From an uncultured Candidatus Saccharibacteria bacterium (lineage in GTDB: Bacteria > Patescibacteriota > Saccharimonadia > Saccharimonadales > Saccharimonadaceae), in contig CALHWD010000019.1 of the NCBI GenBank assembly GCA_938036825.1, positions 55,414 through 119,413 on the forward strand: 64,000 bases of DNA, given 5' to 3'. Below, one piece after another: positions 44,901-52,337 of the stretch; positions within the stretch are counted from its first letter, which is position 1; every line of letters starts with the position of its first letter. Below the pieces are notes generated by a model. The model was not told the DNA's origin and made no database searches. It saw nothing but the letters and a program-made list of their open reading frames with translations. Made by a program: the position numbers and the translations under genes.

Positions 44901-45289
44901 TCGAAGCTTACGGTGCCGCGACGACGCTGCAAGAGATGCTAACGATTAAGTCGGACGACGTGTATGGTCGCGCCAAAGCCTACGAGGCAATCATCAAAGA
45001 TGAGCCTATTGCTGGGCCAAAGCTACCCGAGAGCTTTAACGTACTTGTTAAGGAGCTGCAGGGTCTGGGCCTACGTGTTGACCTGCTAGATGAATCTGAC
45101 GAGTCGGTCGATGCCGAGCATGTCATTGCTGCTGCGGGCCCTGCTGACAAAACCGTCCCATCTGACGAGAGCGATGACGAAGCAACCTATCTTGATGAAT
45201 CCGACGGCATTAGCACGATCGCCGATGACAGCGGCATGTCCGTCCAAGATATTGACACAGTAGAAAACCTAAGCGAGGAGGAAGCCTAA
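41927..45289 (+). CDS. rpoB: RNA polymerase beta subunit
   Basis: The 1120-residue beta subunit has the usual blocks: FIINGTERVVVSQLIRSAG, the rifampicin region SQLSQLLDEVNPLSELSHKRRLSSMGPGG (given here as separate family blocks around residues 385-412, with His and Ser at the common resistance positions), ETPEGANIGL, and the C-terminal GGKAQNGGQRLGEMEVWALEAYGA. A 70-residue Asp/Glu/Ser-rich tail extends beyond the normal end. The ATG at 41927 has AGAGGAG 7 nt upstream. rplJ and rplL, the usual upstream neighbours, are absent. Confidence 0.97.
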   Translation: MPTPTTATAAPSRVFFTSNDTALAVPDLLAHQEESWKDFVETGLSEIFAELNPIEDYTGQKLELRFKDYAFGEPKHTEQFAKENNLTFDAPLQATVELINKTTGEVKEQSIYMGDYPWMTERATFIINGTERVVVSQLIRSAGVLFSADRVAGRNLYGAKMIPGRGAWLEFETSPSGAIYVKIDRRRKIAATTLLRALGMSKVSAIREAFADIDTGEVKYIEATLEKDPAHGINEALIEVYRRLRPGDLATVENARQMIERMFFDFKRFDYSRVGRYKINQRLGVDVPNTAEYRTLQMSDLIGVLREIIRLNNTQEPADDIDSLSNRRVKLVGELVARQFRVGMLRMQRNAMDRMSMSDLETVTPSQLINARPVVAAVREFFASSQLSQLLDEVNPLSELSHKRRLSSMGPGGLSRERAGFEVRDAHPTHYGRICSVETPEGANIGLVLNLATYARINEYGFIETPYLKVVDGRVTDEIVYLDASQEVTEVIADAGARLNEDGTFVRDRVSARKFLQPGQVDTSEVTFMDAAHKQILGSTASLVPFIEKNRIDRSLTGSNMQRQAVPLLQPESPTVGTGIEHEVARNSSQLVTAEADGEVIRADGEAVEVRYADGVKRYDLIHFAKSNDDRCINQKVRVSRGQTVAKGDTLIEGASIADGELALGKDLLVAFMPWGGYNMDDAVILSRRLVEDDTLTSINIKDYTVEVRETKLGPEIVTRDIPNVSEDSLRHLDESGIVQIGSEVKAGDVLVGKITPKGEQELSSEERLLRAIFGEKAKDVRDTSQRMNNAGGGKVVGVKVFSRENGHELKTGVLMQIQIFVAQLRKIGVGDKIAGRHGNKGVCARVMAVEDMPYLADGTPVDVILNPLGVPSRMNLGQLFETHLGMAARALGYKVATPPFNGVPADTIKDELEKAGIARDGKSQLYDGLSGEPFEERTTVGVMHMIKLHHMVSDKIHARSTGPYTMVTQQPLGGKAQNGGQRLGEMEVWALEAYGAATTLQEMLTIKSDDVYGRAKAYEAIIKDEPIAGPKLPESFNVLVKELQGLGLRVDLLDESDESVDAEHVIAAAGPADKTVPSDESDDEATYLDESDGISTIADDSGMSVQDIDTVENLSEEEA

Positions 45290-45290
45290 G

Positions 45291-48200
45291 ATGTCCCACG
45301 TGGTAACAGATCACGATATCGCCAATTTTGATGCGGTACGCTTGGCCGTCGCCAGCCCCGAGGATATCCTCAAGTGGAGCTACGGCGAAGTCACCAAGCC
45401 GGAGACGATCAACTATCGAACCCAGAAGCCTGAGCGTGATGGCCTGTTTTGTGAGCGTATTTTTGGCCCAGTCAAAGATATCAACCCACACGACAGCAAG
45501 CTCAAGGGTGTGCGCAGCCGCGAAGCTGCAGTAGATAAGAATGGTGAACTTGTCACCAAGTCGATCGTGCGTCGCGAGCGGATGGGGCACATTAGCCTAG
45601 CGACCCCTGTTGCGCACATTTGGTTTATGCGCGGCACGCCAAGTGCGATGAGCCTCTTGCTCGGCATTACGGTGCGCAATCTCGAGAAGATCGCCTACTT
45701 TGCTACCTATGTCATCCTCGACGTCGACGCTGAAACACGTGACGCTTATTTGACTGACCTTGAGGCTGAGACTGAGGCGGCACGGGCTGCCATCAAGATT
45801 CGCTTTCAGCGTGAAGCTGAAGCTGATGGGGCAGACGTGAAAGCTCTTGCCGAGCAGCAAACACGTGAGTACGAAGAGCTCGAGGCAACCTACAACCAAA
45901 AGAAAGCTCAGCTTGAGAGCCTACAAAAGCGCGCCCTCCTAAGCGATACCGACTACCGTAACCTCCCCGAAGAGTATGAGGAGCTCGTAAAAGTTGGTAT
46001 GGGTGGTGATGCACTCAAGGCGCTCCTTGATGATATCGACCTCGATGCACTCATCGCTGATTTGCAAGAAGAAGCCGAAGGGGCACGCGGTCAACGCGAG
46101 AAGAAGCTCCTGAAGCGCCTTAAGGTGCTCGAGGGTATGCAAGCGGCAGGCATTAAGCCATCAAGCCTGTGTATGACAGTTTTGCCAGTCATTCCACCAG
46201 ACCTGCGGCCAATGGTAGCCCTGAGCGGTGGACGCTTTGCGACGAGTGACCTCAACGACCTCTACCGCCGCGTCATCAACCGTAATAACCGTCTCAAGAA
46301 GCTCATCGAGCTCAACGCACCAGAGGTAATTCAGCGCAACGAGAAGCGCATGCTGCAAGAAGCGGTCGATAGCCTGATTGATAACTCGGCTGCTCGTGGT
46401 GGCCGCGCCGTCAATGCAACTGGCGGACGCCGCCGCCTTAAGAGTATTAGTGATATGCTTAAGGGTAAGCAAGGGCGCTTTCGCCAGAACTTGCTTGGTA
46501 AGCGCGTCGACTACTCGGGTCGTTCAGTCATCGTGGTGGGCCCGAAGCTCAAGATTCACCAGTGTGGTTTGCCAAAGCAGATGGCAATCGAGCTCTTCAA
46601 ACCATTTGTTATCAGCTGGCTCATCAAGGGTGATTATGCCCACAATATCCGTAGTGCAACGCGCCTAATTGAGGCAGGTGAAGCGGTCGTGTGGGATGCA
46701 TTGGATGAGGTAATCAAGGGTAAGTACGTCTTGCTCAACCGCGCGCCATCACTGCACCGCTTGAGCATCCAAGCCTTCCAACCAAAGCTGGTTGAGGGCA
46801 AGGCGATCCAACTTCACCCGCTCGTCGCTAACGGCTTTAATGCCGACTACGATGGCGACCAGATGGCTGTTCACTTGCCGCTCAGTGCTGAGGCACAGGC
46901 CGAAGCGCGCGAGCTGATGAGTGCCGTCAATAACCTGCTGAAGCCTGCCGACGGGAGCCCTGTCCTCAGTATCGACCAGGACGTGGTGCTCGGCAACTAC
47001 TACCTCACATACGAGAAACCCTCGGCCCAGACTGACACTGTTGCCGTCTTTGCCGACAGCCGGGCTGCTGAGCTAGCCTACGACATGGGCAAGCTCCACC
47101 TGCAGAGCCCGATTCGCATCCGGGCTAAGGGTGAGATCCGGACAACTACCCTAGGGCGTGTCTTCTTCAACGAAATCCTGCCAGAGGACTTCCCCTACAA
47201 CAACAACGTCCAGACCAAGAAAGAGCTCAAGCGGGTGCTTGGTCAGATCTTCGAGCGCTATGGCGCTGCTGAGACTGCTATCACTGCTGACCGCATGAAG
47301 GGCTTGGCCTTCCGCTTTGCCACCACTGCTGCGGTGTCGACTGGTATGGAAGACTATCTCAACTTCGACGAAATTGCTGACTTCGTGGCTGAGGGTGACG
47401 CACGTTCTGCTGCGATCTCGGAGCAGCTCGATCAAGGGCTCATTACCGAGGACGAGCGCTACACATTGACCGTCAACAACTGGCGCACCGTCGACCGCAA
47501 GGTAGAGGACTTCCTGCGCAGCCAGTTGGCCCACATGGACACCTCTGTTGCAACAATGGTGAACTCTGGTGCTCGTGGTAGCGTTAACAATATTAAGCTA
47601 GCCAGTGCGATGATCGGTATCCAAGTGGATGCTGCCAACCGCGAGATTGAGTTGCCAGTGCGTAGCAACTTCAAGCGAGGGTTGTCGAGCCTGGAGGCCT
47701 TTGTGGCAACGCGTGGTGCTCGCAAGGGGCTGATCGATACCGCCCTCAAGACGGCCGACTCTGGTTATCTCACGCGTCGCTTGGTCGATGTCTCGCAAGA
47801 TGTCTTTACCGTTGAGGACGAAGAGGGTGACGACGATGGCTTCACTATCTACCGTAATGAGTCTGAGGAGACGATGATCGAGTTTGGCAACCGCTTGTTT
47901 GGCCGCTACACCGCCGAGGCAGTGCCGGGTCACCTCGACCGCGACCAGCTCATTACACGTGAGATTGCCAACGCTATCGAGGCAGATCAGTCGATCGACC
48001 AAGTACGTATCCAGTCTGTCCTCTCTACTAAGAACTTGCACGGTATTCCACGCAAGAGCTACGGGATCGATATGGCAACTGGCCAACTCGTCGATGGTTC
48101 GCAGCCAGTTGGTGTCATTGCTGCTCAGTCGGTCGGCGAGCCAGGTACGCAGCTGACGCTTAACACCTTCCACAGCTCTGGTGTTGGTGGGTCAGACATC

Positions 48201-49163
48201 ACCCAGGGTCTGCCACGTGTTGAGGAGCTCTTTGAGGCACGTAACCCGAAAGGCCAGGCCTACGTCACAGAGGTCGCTGGGTTGGTTGATATCTGGGAAG
48301 ATGGCAAGAAGTACGTTGTACAGGTCACACCACAAGCGGGCAAGGTAGAGCGTATGCCGCTCGATGGCCGCATGGTGATGGTGCAATCGGGCAGTAAGGT
48401 GAAGGTTGGCGATGTCATTGCGTCATTCGACGATGGCACACAGCCACTCACTGCACCGTTTGATGGAGTGGTTGAGTCTGCTGGTGACTCGCTTGTCCTT
48501 ACAGGGAATGCGACGGCACCAGTCCGCTACGAGATTCCTGGCACGATGTACCTCGTCGTCAAGCCGGGCGATATGGTTGAGCCAGGCGATCGCCTGACAC
48601 TTGGTTCGCTCAACCTGCACGACCTCATGCGTCTCAAGGGCACAGAGGCAACCCAGCGCTACATCATCAACGAAGTACTTCGTATCTATGCTGCGCAGGG
48701 CCAGGATGTGGCTGGCAAGCACCTTGAGATCATCGTCCGGCAGATGTTCAGCCGGGTGCAGATTGATGATCCAGGCGACAGCACCTTCGTCATGGGTGAC
48801 ATCATCTCCAAGGCATCAGTGGTCGATGCCAACAAGGAGCTCGTTGCCCAGGGCAAGACGCCAGCCCAGTATGCACAGCTGCTGCTTGGTATCACCAAGG
48901 TGAGTATCTGGAGTGATAGCTGGCTGTCTGCCGCGTCGTTCCAAGACACAACTCGTGTGCTGATCAACGCTGCCACTAGCGGCCGCGCTGACCACCTTAA
49001 GGGTCTTAAGGAGAACGTCATCATCGGTAACAAAGTACCGGTTGGTACGGGTGCGCACCCACTGCCGCTCGAGGAGAATGACTCTCCGGAGGATGAGTTT
49101 GTCGCCGAAGCCCAGGCCGAAGAGGCTGAGCCAGAAGTGACAATCGCTACTGATGAGCTGTAG
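45291..49163 (+). CDS. rpoC: RNA polymerase beta' subunit lacking both zinc-binding sites
   Basis: The 1290-residue beta' subunit carries the catalytic Mg motif as NADYDGD at 517-523 (Tyr where Phe is usual), the FRQNLLGKRVDYSGRS switch region, and the trigger/bridge region ending in GVIAAQSVGEPGTQLTLNTFH. Between GLFCERIFGPVKD and RRERMGHI (residues 60-92), where most bacteria have four Cys of the N-terminal zinc ribbon, none is left. The second site (one Cys near 845, three in the segment at 912-925) is replaced by Glu, Thr, Pro and Ser. Flanking motifs align without gaps, so the fold is probably kept without zinc. Two codons-length gap to rpoB; GGAGG precedes the ATG. Confidence 0.97.
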   Translation: MSHVVTDHDIANFDAVRLAVASPEDILKWSYGEVTKPETINYRTQKPERDGLFCERIFGPVKDINPHDSKLKGVRSREAAVDKNGELVTKSIVRRERMGHISLATPVAHIWFMRGTPSAMSLLLGITVRNLEKIAYFATYVILDVDAETRDAYLTDLEAETEAARAAIKIRFQREAEADGADVKALAEQQTREYEELEATYNQKKAQLESLQKRALLSDTDYRNLPEEYEELVKVGMGGDALKALLDDIDLDALIADLQEEAEGARGQREKKLLKRLKVLEGMQAAGIKPSSLCMTVLPVIPPDLRPMVALSGGRFATSDLNDLYRRVINRNNRLKKLIELNAPEVIQRNEKRMLQEAVDSLIDNSAARGGRAVNATGGRRRLKSISDMLKGKQGRFRQNLLGKRVDYSGRSVIVVGPKLKIHQCGLPKQMAIELFKPFVISWLIKGDYAHNIRSATRLIEAGEAVVWDALDEVIKGKYVLLNRAPSLHRLSIQAFQPKLVEGKAIQLHPLVANGFNADYDGDQMAVHLPLSAEAQAEARELMSAVNNLLKPADGSPVLSIDQDVVLGNYYLTYEKPSAQTDTVAVFADSRAAELAYDMGKLHLQSPIRIRAKGEIRTTTLGRVFFNEILPEDFPYNNNVQTKKELKRVLGQIFERYGAAETAITADRMKGLAFRFATTAAVSTGMEDYLNFDEIADFVAEGDARSAAISEQLDQGLITEDERYTLTVNNWRTVDRKVEDFLRSQLAHMDTSVATMVNSGARGSVNNIKLASAMIGIQVDAANREIELPVRSNFKRGLSSLEAFVATRGARKGLIDTALKTADSGYLTRRLVDVSQDVFTVEDEEGDDDGFTIYRNESEETMIEFGNRLFGRYTAEAVPGHLDRDQLITREIANAIEADQSIDQVRIQSVLSTKNLHGIPRKSYGIDMATGQLVDGSQPVGVIAAQSVGEPGTQLTLNTFHSSGVGGSDITQGLPRVEELFEARNPKGQAYVTEVAGLVDIWEDGKKYVVQVTPQAGKVERMPLDGRMVMVQSGSKVKVGDVIASFDDGTQPLTAPFDGVVESAGDSLVLTGNATAPVRYEIPGTMYLVVKPGDMVEPGDRLTLGSLNLHDLMRLKGTEATQRYIINEVLRIYAAQGQDVAGKHLEIIVRQMFSRVQIDDPGDSTFVMGDIISKASVVDANKELVAQGKTPAQYAQLLLGITKVSIWSDSWLSAASFQDTTRVLINAATSGRADHLKGLKENVIIGNKVPVGTGAHPLPLEENDSPEDEFVAEAQAEEAEPEVTIATDEL

Positions 49164-49181
49164 GGAATAGCTAGTCTATAC

Positions 49182-49217
49182 AAAAAGAGCCCCACTTAAG
49201 GAAGTAGGGCTCTTTTT
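49182..49217 (+). terminator. Terminator of rpoBC
   Basis: AAAAAGAGCCC (49182-49192) pairs with GGGCTCTTTTT (49207-49217) and runs into more T. It may also serve the convergent oxidoreductase gene. Confidence 0.85.
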
Positions 49218-49260
49218 TGTATAGCAGTAATGCTCTGATGCTAACTATGATTAAAAGTGA

Positions 49261-50571
49261 TTACGTACGGTCACTAACGTGTGCCAACACGCGGGTTGCT
49301 GCCTGGACTCCGCTTACTGCAGCACCCTCGAGGTGGGGCGCTTTCATATAGTCTCCGGCTAGAAAGACACCTGGTGGGAGTCCATCTTCAAATCGTGCTG
49401 CAGTTGTTCGTGTCACGCTGCCGACATCAAATACTGGAATTGCAGTATCCCATCGCACGACGTCTACCACCTCACCACGACGTGCAGCGTCAGCTACGGA
49501 TGGCAAGTTCATTCTAGTCAGCTGGTTGACAAGTTCTCGCTGGAGATGCTGCCGTTCTAGGCTACCTTGCGCCCGCCAATAGAATCGAATATATGCAGGC
49601 TTGCTCTTTGTCTGAATTACTTTAATTGCGACAAGTGGTGTGACATATTCACTTGAAATGACAATCGTTCGATTGCCAACACCAAGGTCGTCAGAAACGG
49701 ACGTTTTAATTATGCCGACTGTGACTGAACTATAATCAATTGCGTTCAGACTTTTGCTGCAATGCAGGCCGCCGCCTGTCAGGATACGAATTGCATCTTG
49801 TGCAGGTGATGCGACAACAACAGATTTAGCGCTAAATGTACCTTGTGATGTATCGACCCGATAGAGGTGGTGGCTTTCAGCACGGACTGCATCAACCTGT
49901 GTATTTAATACATGAGGTACCTTATCGCCGATTGCGGATGGCAGACTACTCATTCCAGAAGGTAGGCGATAGAAATGCCGGTCTTCCATGACGCCCTTAA
50001 TAATTGGAGGCACCAATCCGCGTGATGTATGTGCACAATCCCAGAAGAATAGTGCGCGCACCATTGGCTCGAGCACATTTTGGTAGGCCTCTTTCCCAAA
50101 CGCCTTTTCTCCCCATGTTACAACGGTTTCATTATCAAATCGTTTTAATTCGCGTGTAATAGCTGGTGTTGTCAGCCGCTTTGCATCAAAGAGCATAGAA
50201 ACGACTCCGCGTAGTGCGCGTAACTTGCCAGCGCGAGATAACGACGGCGAGACTTTGAGCGCGCTCAACGGCCAAATTGGGCCAAGCGGCTTCGTAGGAC
50301 GATAGAGCCATGTCTCTTGGCTGTCCTTCTGAGAGGAAGCATCCATACCGCAATCTTTGACGAGTTTGTGGGCAGTCTCATAAAAACCAGCAAGAAATGA
50401 TGCACCAGTTTCGATAGTGACGTCTTCATCATAGAAAGACCGTATGCGCCCGCCAAGACGATCATTCTTTTCAAGTACCTTGACATGCAACCCACTGTCT
50501 GTGAGATGTGCGGCGCAGGTTAACCCTGCCATGCCTCCGCCGATGATGATGCAGTCGTACATTGTGTTCAT
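49261..50571 (-). CDS. FAD-dependent amine-oxidase/desaturase-like oxidoreductase
   Basis: A 436-residue flavoprotein. The dinucleotide motif CIIIGGGMAGLTCAAHL lies at 7-23 with the acidic ribose contact VLEKNDRLGGRI, and a C-terminal GVFLAGDYMKAPHLEGAAVSG closes the FAD site. The architecture is that of the amine oxidase/phytoene desaturase/protoporphyrinogen oxidase superfamily. No carotenoid or heme gene is nearby, so the substrate is open. TGA+TATCAT on the minus strand (50578-50586) stands 6 nt before the ATG, implying a leaderless message. Confidence 0.85.
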   Translation of the reverse strand: MNTMYDCIIIGGGMAGLTCAAHLTDSGLHVKVLEKNDRLGGRIRSFYDEDVTIETGASFLAGFYETAHKLVKDCGMDASSQKDSQETWLYRPTKPLGPIWPLSALKVSPSLSRAGKLRALRGVVSMLFDAKRLTTPAITRELKRFDNETVVTWGEKAFGKEAYQNVLEPMVRALFFWDCAHTSRGLVPPIIKGVMEDRHFYRLPSGMSSLPSAIGDKVPHVLNTQVDAVRAESHHLYRVDTSQGTFSAKSVVVASPAQDAIRILTGGGLHCSKSLNAIDYSSVTVGIIKTSVSDDLGVGNRTIVISSEYVTPLVAIKVIQTKSKPAYIRFYWRAQGSLERQHLQRELVNQLTRMNLPSVADAARRGEVVDVVRWDTAIPVFDVGSVTRTTAARFEDGLPPGVFLAGDYMKAPHLEGAAVSGVQAATRVLAHVSDRT

Positions 50572-50577
50572 ATATTT

Positions 50578-50586
50578 ATGATATCA
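50578..50586 (-). promoter_or_regulatory. Extended -10 of the FAD oxidoreductase gene
   Basis: TGA plus TATCAT, 6 nt before the start codon at 50571. Confidence 0.45.
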
Positions 50587-50636
50587 CTAAGTTAAAATAA
50601 GTTAGTGTAGTGTCAGCTATATGTGCGATCAACGTA

Positions 50637-51608
50637 CTACTGATACTTCGGCATCTCTACCGTCACTACCTCGCCTTTGCTGAGGTCGCGGCATTTGTCG
50701 CCTTCGTAGACTTGCCGTAGGTCAACTTTCTTGGCGTTGCGGAGCTGGACTTTGTAAACATCGCATGTGAGCATATCGTTTTGGCGGATCTGGAAGAATA
50801 CCCAGCGCCCATCACTCGATTGATAAAACAACGCTGTCCCTTGCGAATTAAAGAGGTGCGACTCGGGTTGTACGCCACCCAGTGGTATCTCTGCTAAGCG
50901 ATAGCCTGCAAGCTTGCTTTCGCGCACCGTCATAGTGCCGACAATGCCGACGTTATAACTCGAACTTGCAGCAGGCGAGTAGGCGTTGTAGAGAGGAGCT
51001 TGCTGCTTGGCGAGGTCTTTATAATCTGCAGCATCAAGGCATTTAAACTCAACGAAGCGAGTTTCCTTGTTTTTCGGGTCATTTGGGTCAAGTGGGGTAT
51101 TACTAATCTGGCACGTTACGTCGCCATTGCTACGCGTAAAGTCTGCGAGGTACGGGCCGTCTTTATCGCCATCTTGCACGACATAGCGCGTGAATTGATC
51201 ATAGTCGAGCATGTGCTCTAGAGCGGTAACGTTGCGCGTAGCCTCGGCCTTAGGTAGGGTAGCGGCAGCACTCTTGGTTTTGCTTGGATCGGTAGCGATA
51301 GAATAAAAGCGAAAGCCCTCTGCCTTAACTGGCGTTGACAGTGATGACTTAACAGCTTCTGTCCCTTTGAAGTATTTCTTGGCACGCTCCAGTGTCTTGG
51401 TAGCAGTGAGCTGCTCGCGTGGACCAGTTTTTGCCTCGGTGTGCTGCTCGGTGTTCTTGGCTTTATGTGGCCGAGTTGCGATATAAATAATCCCTGCCGC
51501 AATAGCAATAACCGCCAAACCAGCCAAAGCAAAGCGAATGGCCAACCCACGCGGCGTTAGGCGAGAACGTCGATACTGAGGTGAAGGGGATGATTTACGT
51601 AATTGCAT
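50637..51608 (-). CDS. Membrane-anchored exported protein, unknown
   Basis: From the ATG at 51608 it is 323 residues: a basic Arg/Ser/Pro-rich cytoplasmic start, one membrane helix (about 25-44), a Lys/Thr-rich linker and a globular extracytoplasmic domain with four cysteines, two of them near the C-terminus. No family recognised. TATAAT (51615-51620) is exactly 6 nt upstream, with TTGCTG 18 bp further as -35, so the message is leaderless and the longer frame from 51623 is not used. It is divergent from the pilin gene, with which it may share control. Confidence 0.75.
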   Translation of the reverse strand: MQLRKSSPSPQYRRSRLTPRGLAIRFALAGLAVIAIAAGIIYIATRPHKAKNTEQHTEAKTGPREQLTATKTLERAKKYFKGTEAVKSSLSTPVKAEGFRFYSIATDPSKTKSAAATLPKAEATRNVTALEHMLDYDQFTRYVVQDGDKDGPYLADFTRSNGDVTCQISNTPLDPNDPKNKETRFVEFKCLDAADYKDLAKQQAPLYNAYSPAASSSYNVGIVGTMTVRESKLAGYRLAEIPLGGVQPESHLFNSQGTALFYQSSDGRWVFFQIRQNDMLTCDVYKVQLRNAKKVDLRQVYEGDKCRDLSKGEVVTVEMPKYQ

Positions 51609-51614
51609 AGTGCC

Positions 51615-51644
51615 ATTATACACTGCCAGCTAGGTTGGCAGCAA
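51615..51644 (-). promoter_or_regulatory. Promoter of the 50637-51608 gene, leaderless
   Basis: TTGCTG (51644-51639) and TATAAT (51620-51615) on the minus strand, spacing 18 bp, 6 nt to the ATG. Confidence 0.55.
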
Positions 51645-51650
51645 TGACTC

Positions 51651-51679
51651 TTGCCTAAACGCAAGGTACTTCGTATAAT
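51651..51679 (+). promoter_or_regulatory. Promoter of the pilin gene
   Basis: TTGCCT (51651-51656) and TATAAT (51674-51679), spacing 17 bp, 7 nt to the ATG at 51687. The two divergent promoters face away from each other across about 6 bp. Confidence 0.6.
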
Positions 51680-51686
51680 GCAAAGC

Positions 51687-52211
51687 ATGAGCGCTATGAA
51701 AAGTCGGTTGATACAGAAAAAATATGCTGGCTACACTGTAGTAGAGTTGCTGGTTGTGATCGTTATTATTGCCATCCTTGCTACGTTGACACTCGTCTCG
51801 TACCAACGTATCCAAGCCGGTGCACAAGGGCGGACTCGCGTGGCCGACCTCACGGCAATGCGCCAAGCACTCGATCGCTACTATACCAAAAATGGTGCAT
51901 ACCCGGTTGCTCAGGCTGCTGGTAGTACCACCCCCACCTACCAGCGCCGCGATAGCGCCACATTCTTGCGCCAATTGGTGCCAGCTTACATTACCACGCT
52001 TCCCAGCGTCACTCAGGGTAGTACCACTGATGCAACCAGCAACACCTACCTATATGTCACCAATGCTCAGCAAACCGAATACAAGCTACTCTATGTCAAT
52101 ACAAGCGGCTTACCACCAGGTGAGTACGATGCTGTGCCTCAAGCAATGCGCACCACCGCGCCAGACCGCTATGGGGTGTGGTCAAAAAACGGCGAACGGC
52201 TCCCCAGCTAG
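51687..52211 (+). CDS. Type IV pilin-like protein
   Basis: A 174-residue prepilin. After a short basic leader (ending AG) comes YTVVELLVVIVIIAILATL, the class III methylation/assembly motif: processing after Gly, a Tyr at +1 where Phe is commoner, and Glu at +5. The hydrophobic helix is followed by a globular head with VADLTAMRQALDRYYTKNGAYP, the pseudopilin-like alpha-beta loop. It could be a pilus or competence pseudopilin; type IV pili are known in Saccharibacteria. No assembly genes are nearby, so the machinery lies elsewhere. The start at 51687 follows from the promoter. Confidence 0.88.
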   Translation: MSAMKSRLIQKKYAGYTVVELLVVIVIIAILATLTLVSYQRIQAGAQGRTRVADLTAMRQALDRYYTKNGAYPVAQAAGSTTPTYQRRDSATFLRQLVPAYITTLPSVTQGSTTDATSNTYLYVTNAQQTEYKLLYVNTSGLPPGEYDAVPQAMRTTAPDRYGVWSKNGERLPS

Positions 52212-52268
52212 CAGGAGCAGATGGACTCATCAGGGGTGATAATTACTCTACCGCCCACATTCAATCCA

Positions 52269-52277
52269 TGCTATAAT
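52269..52277 (+). promoter_or_regulatory. Extended -10 of fusA
   Basis: TGC plus TATAAT (52272-52277); leader about 54 nt with AAGGAG. Confidence 0.55.
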
Positions 52278-52337
52278 CAATCGTTGAGAGTTGTATTACT
52301 CATGCTAAAAAACACGTAAGGAGAGAAGGAGCCCCCT

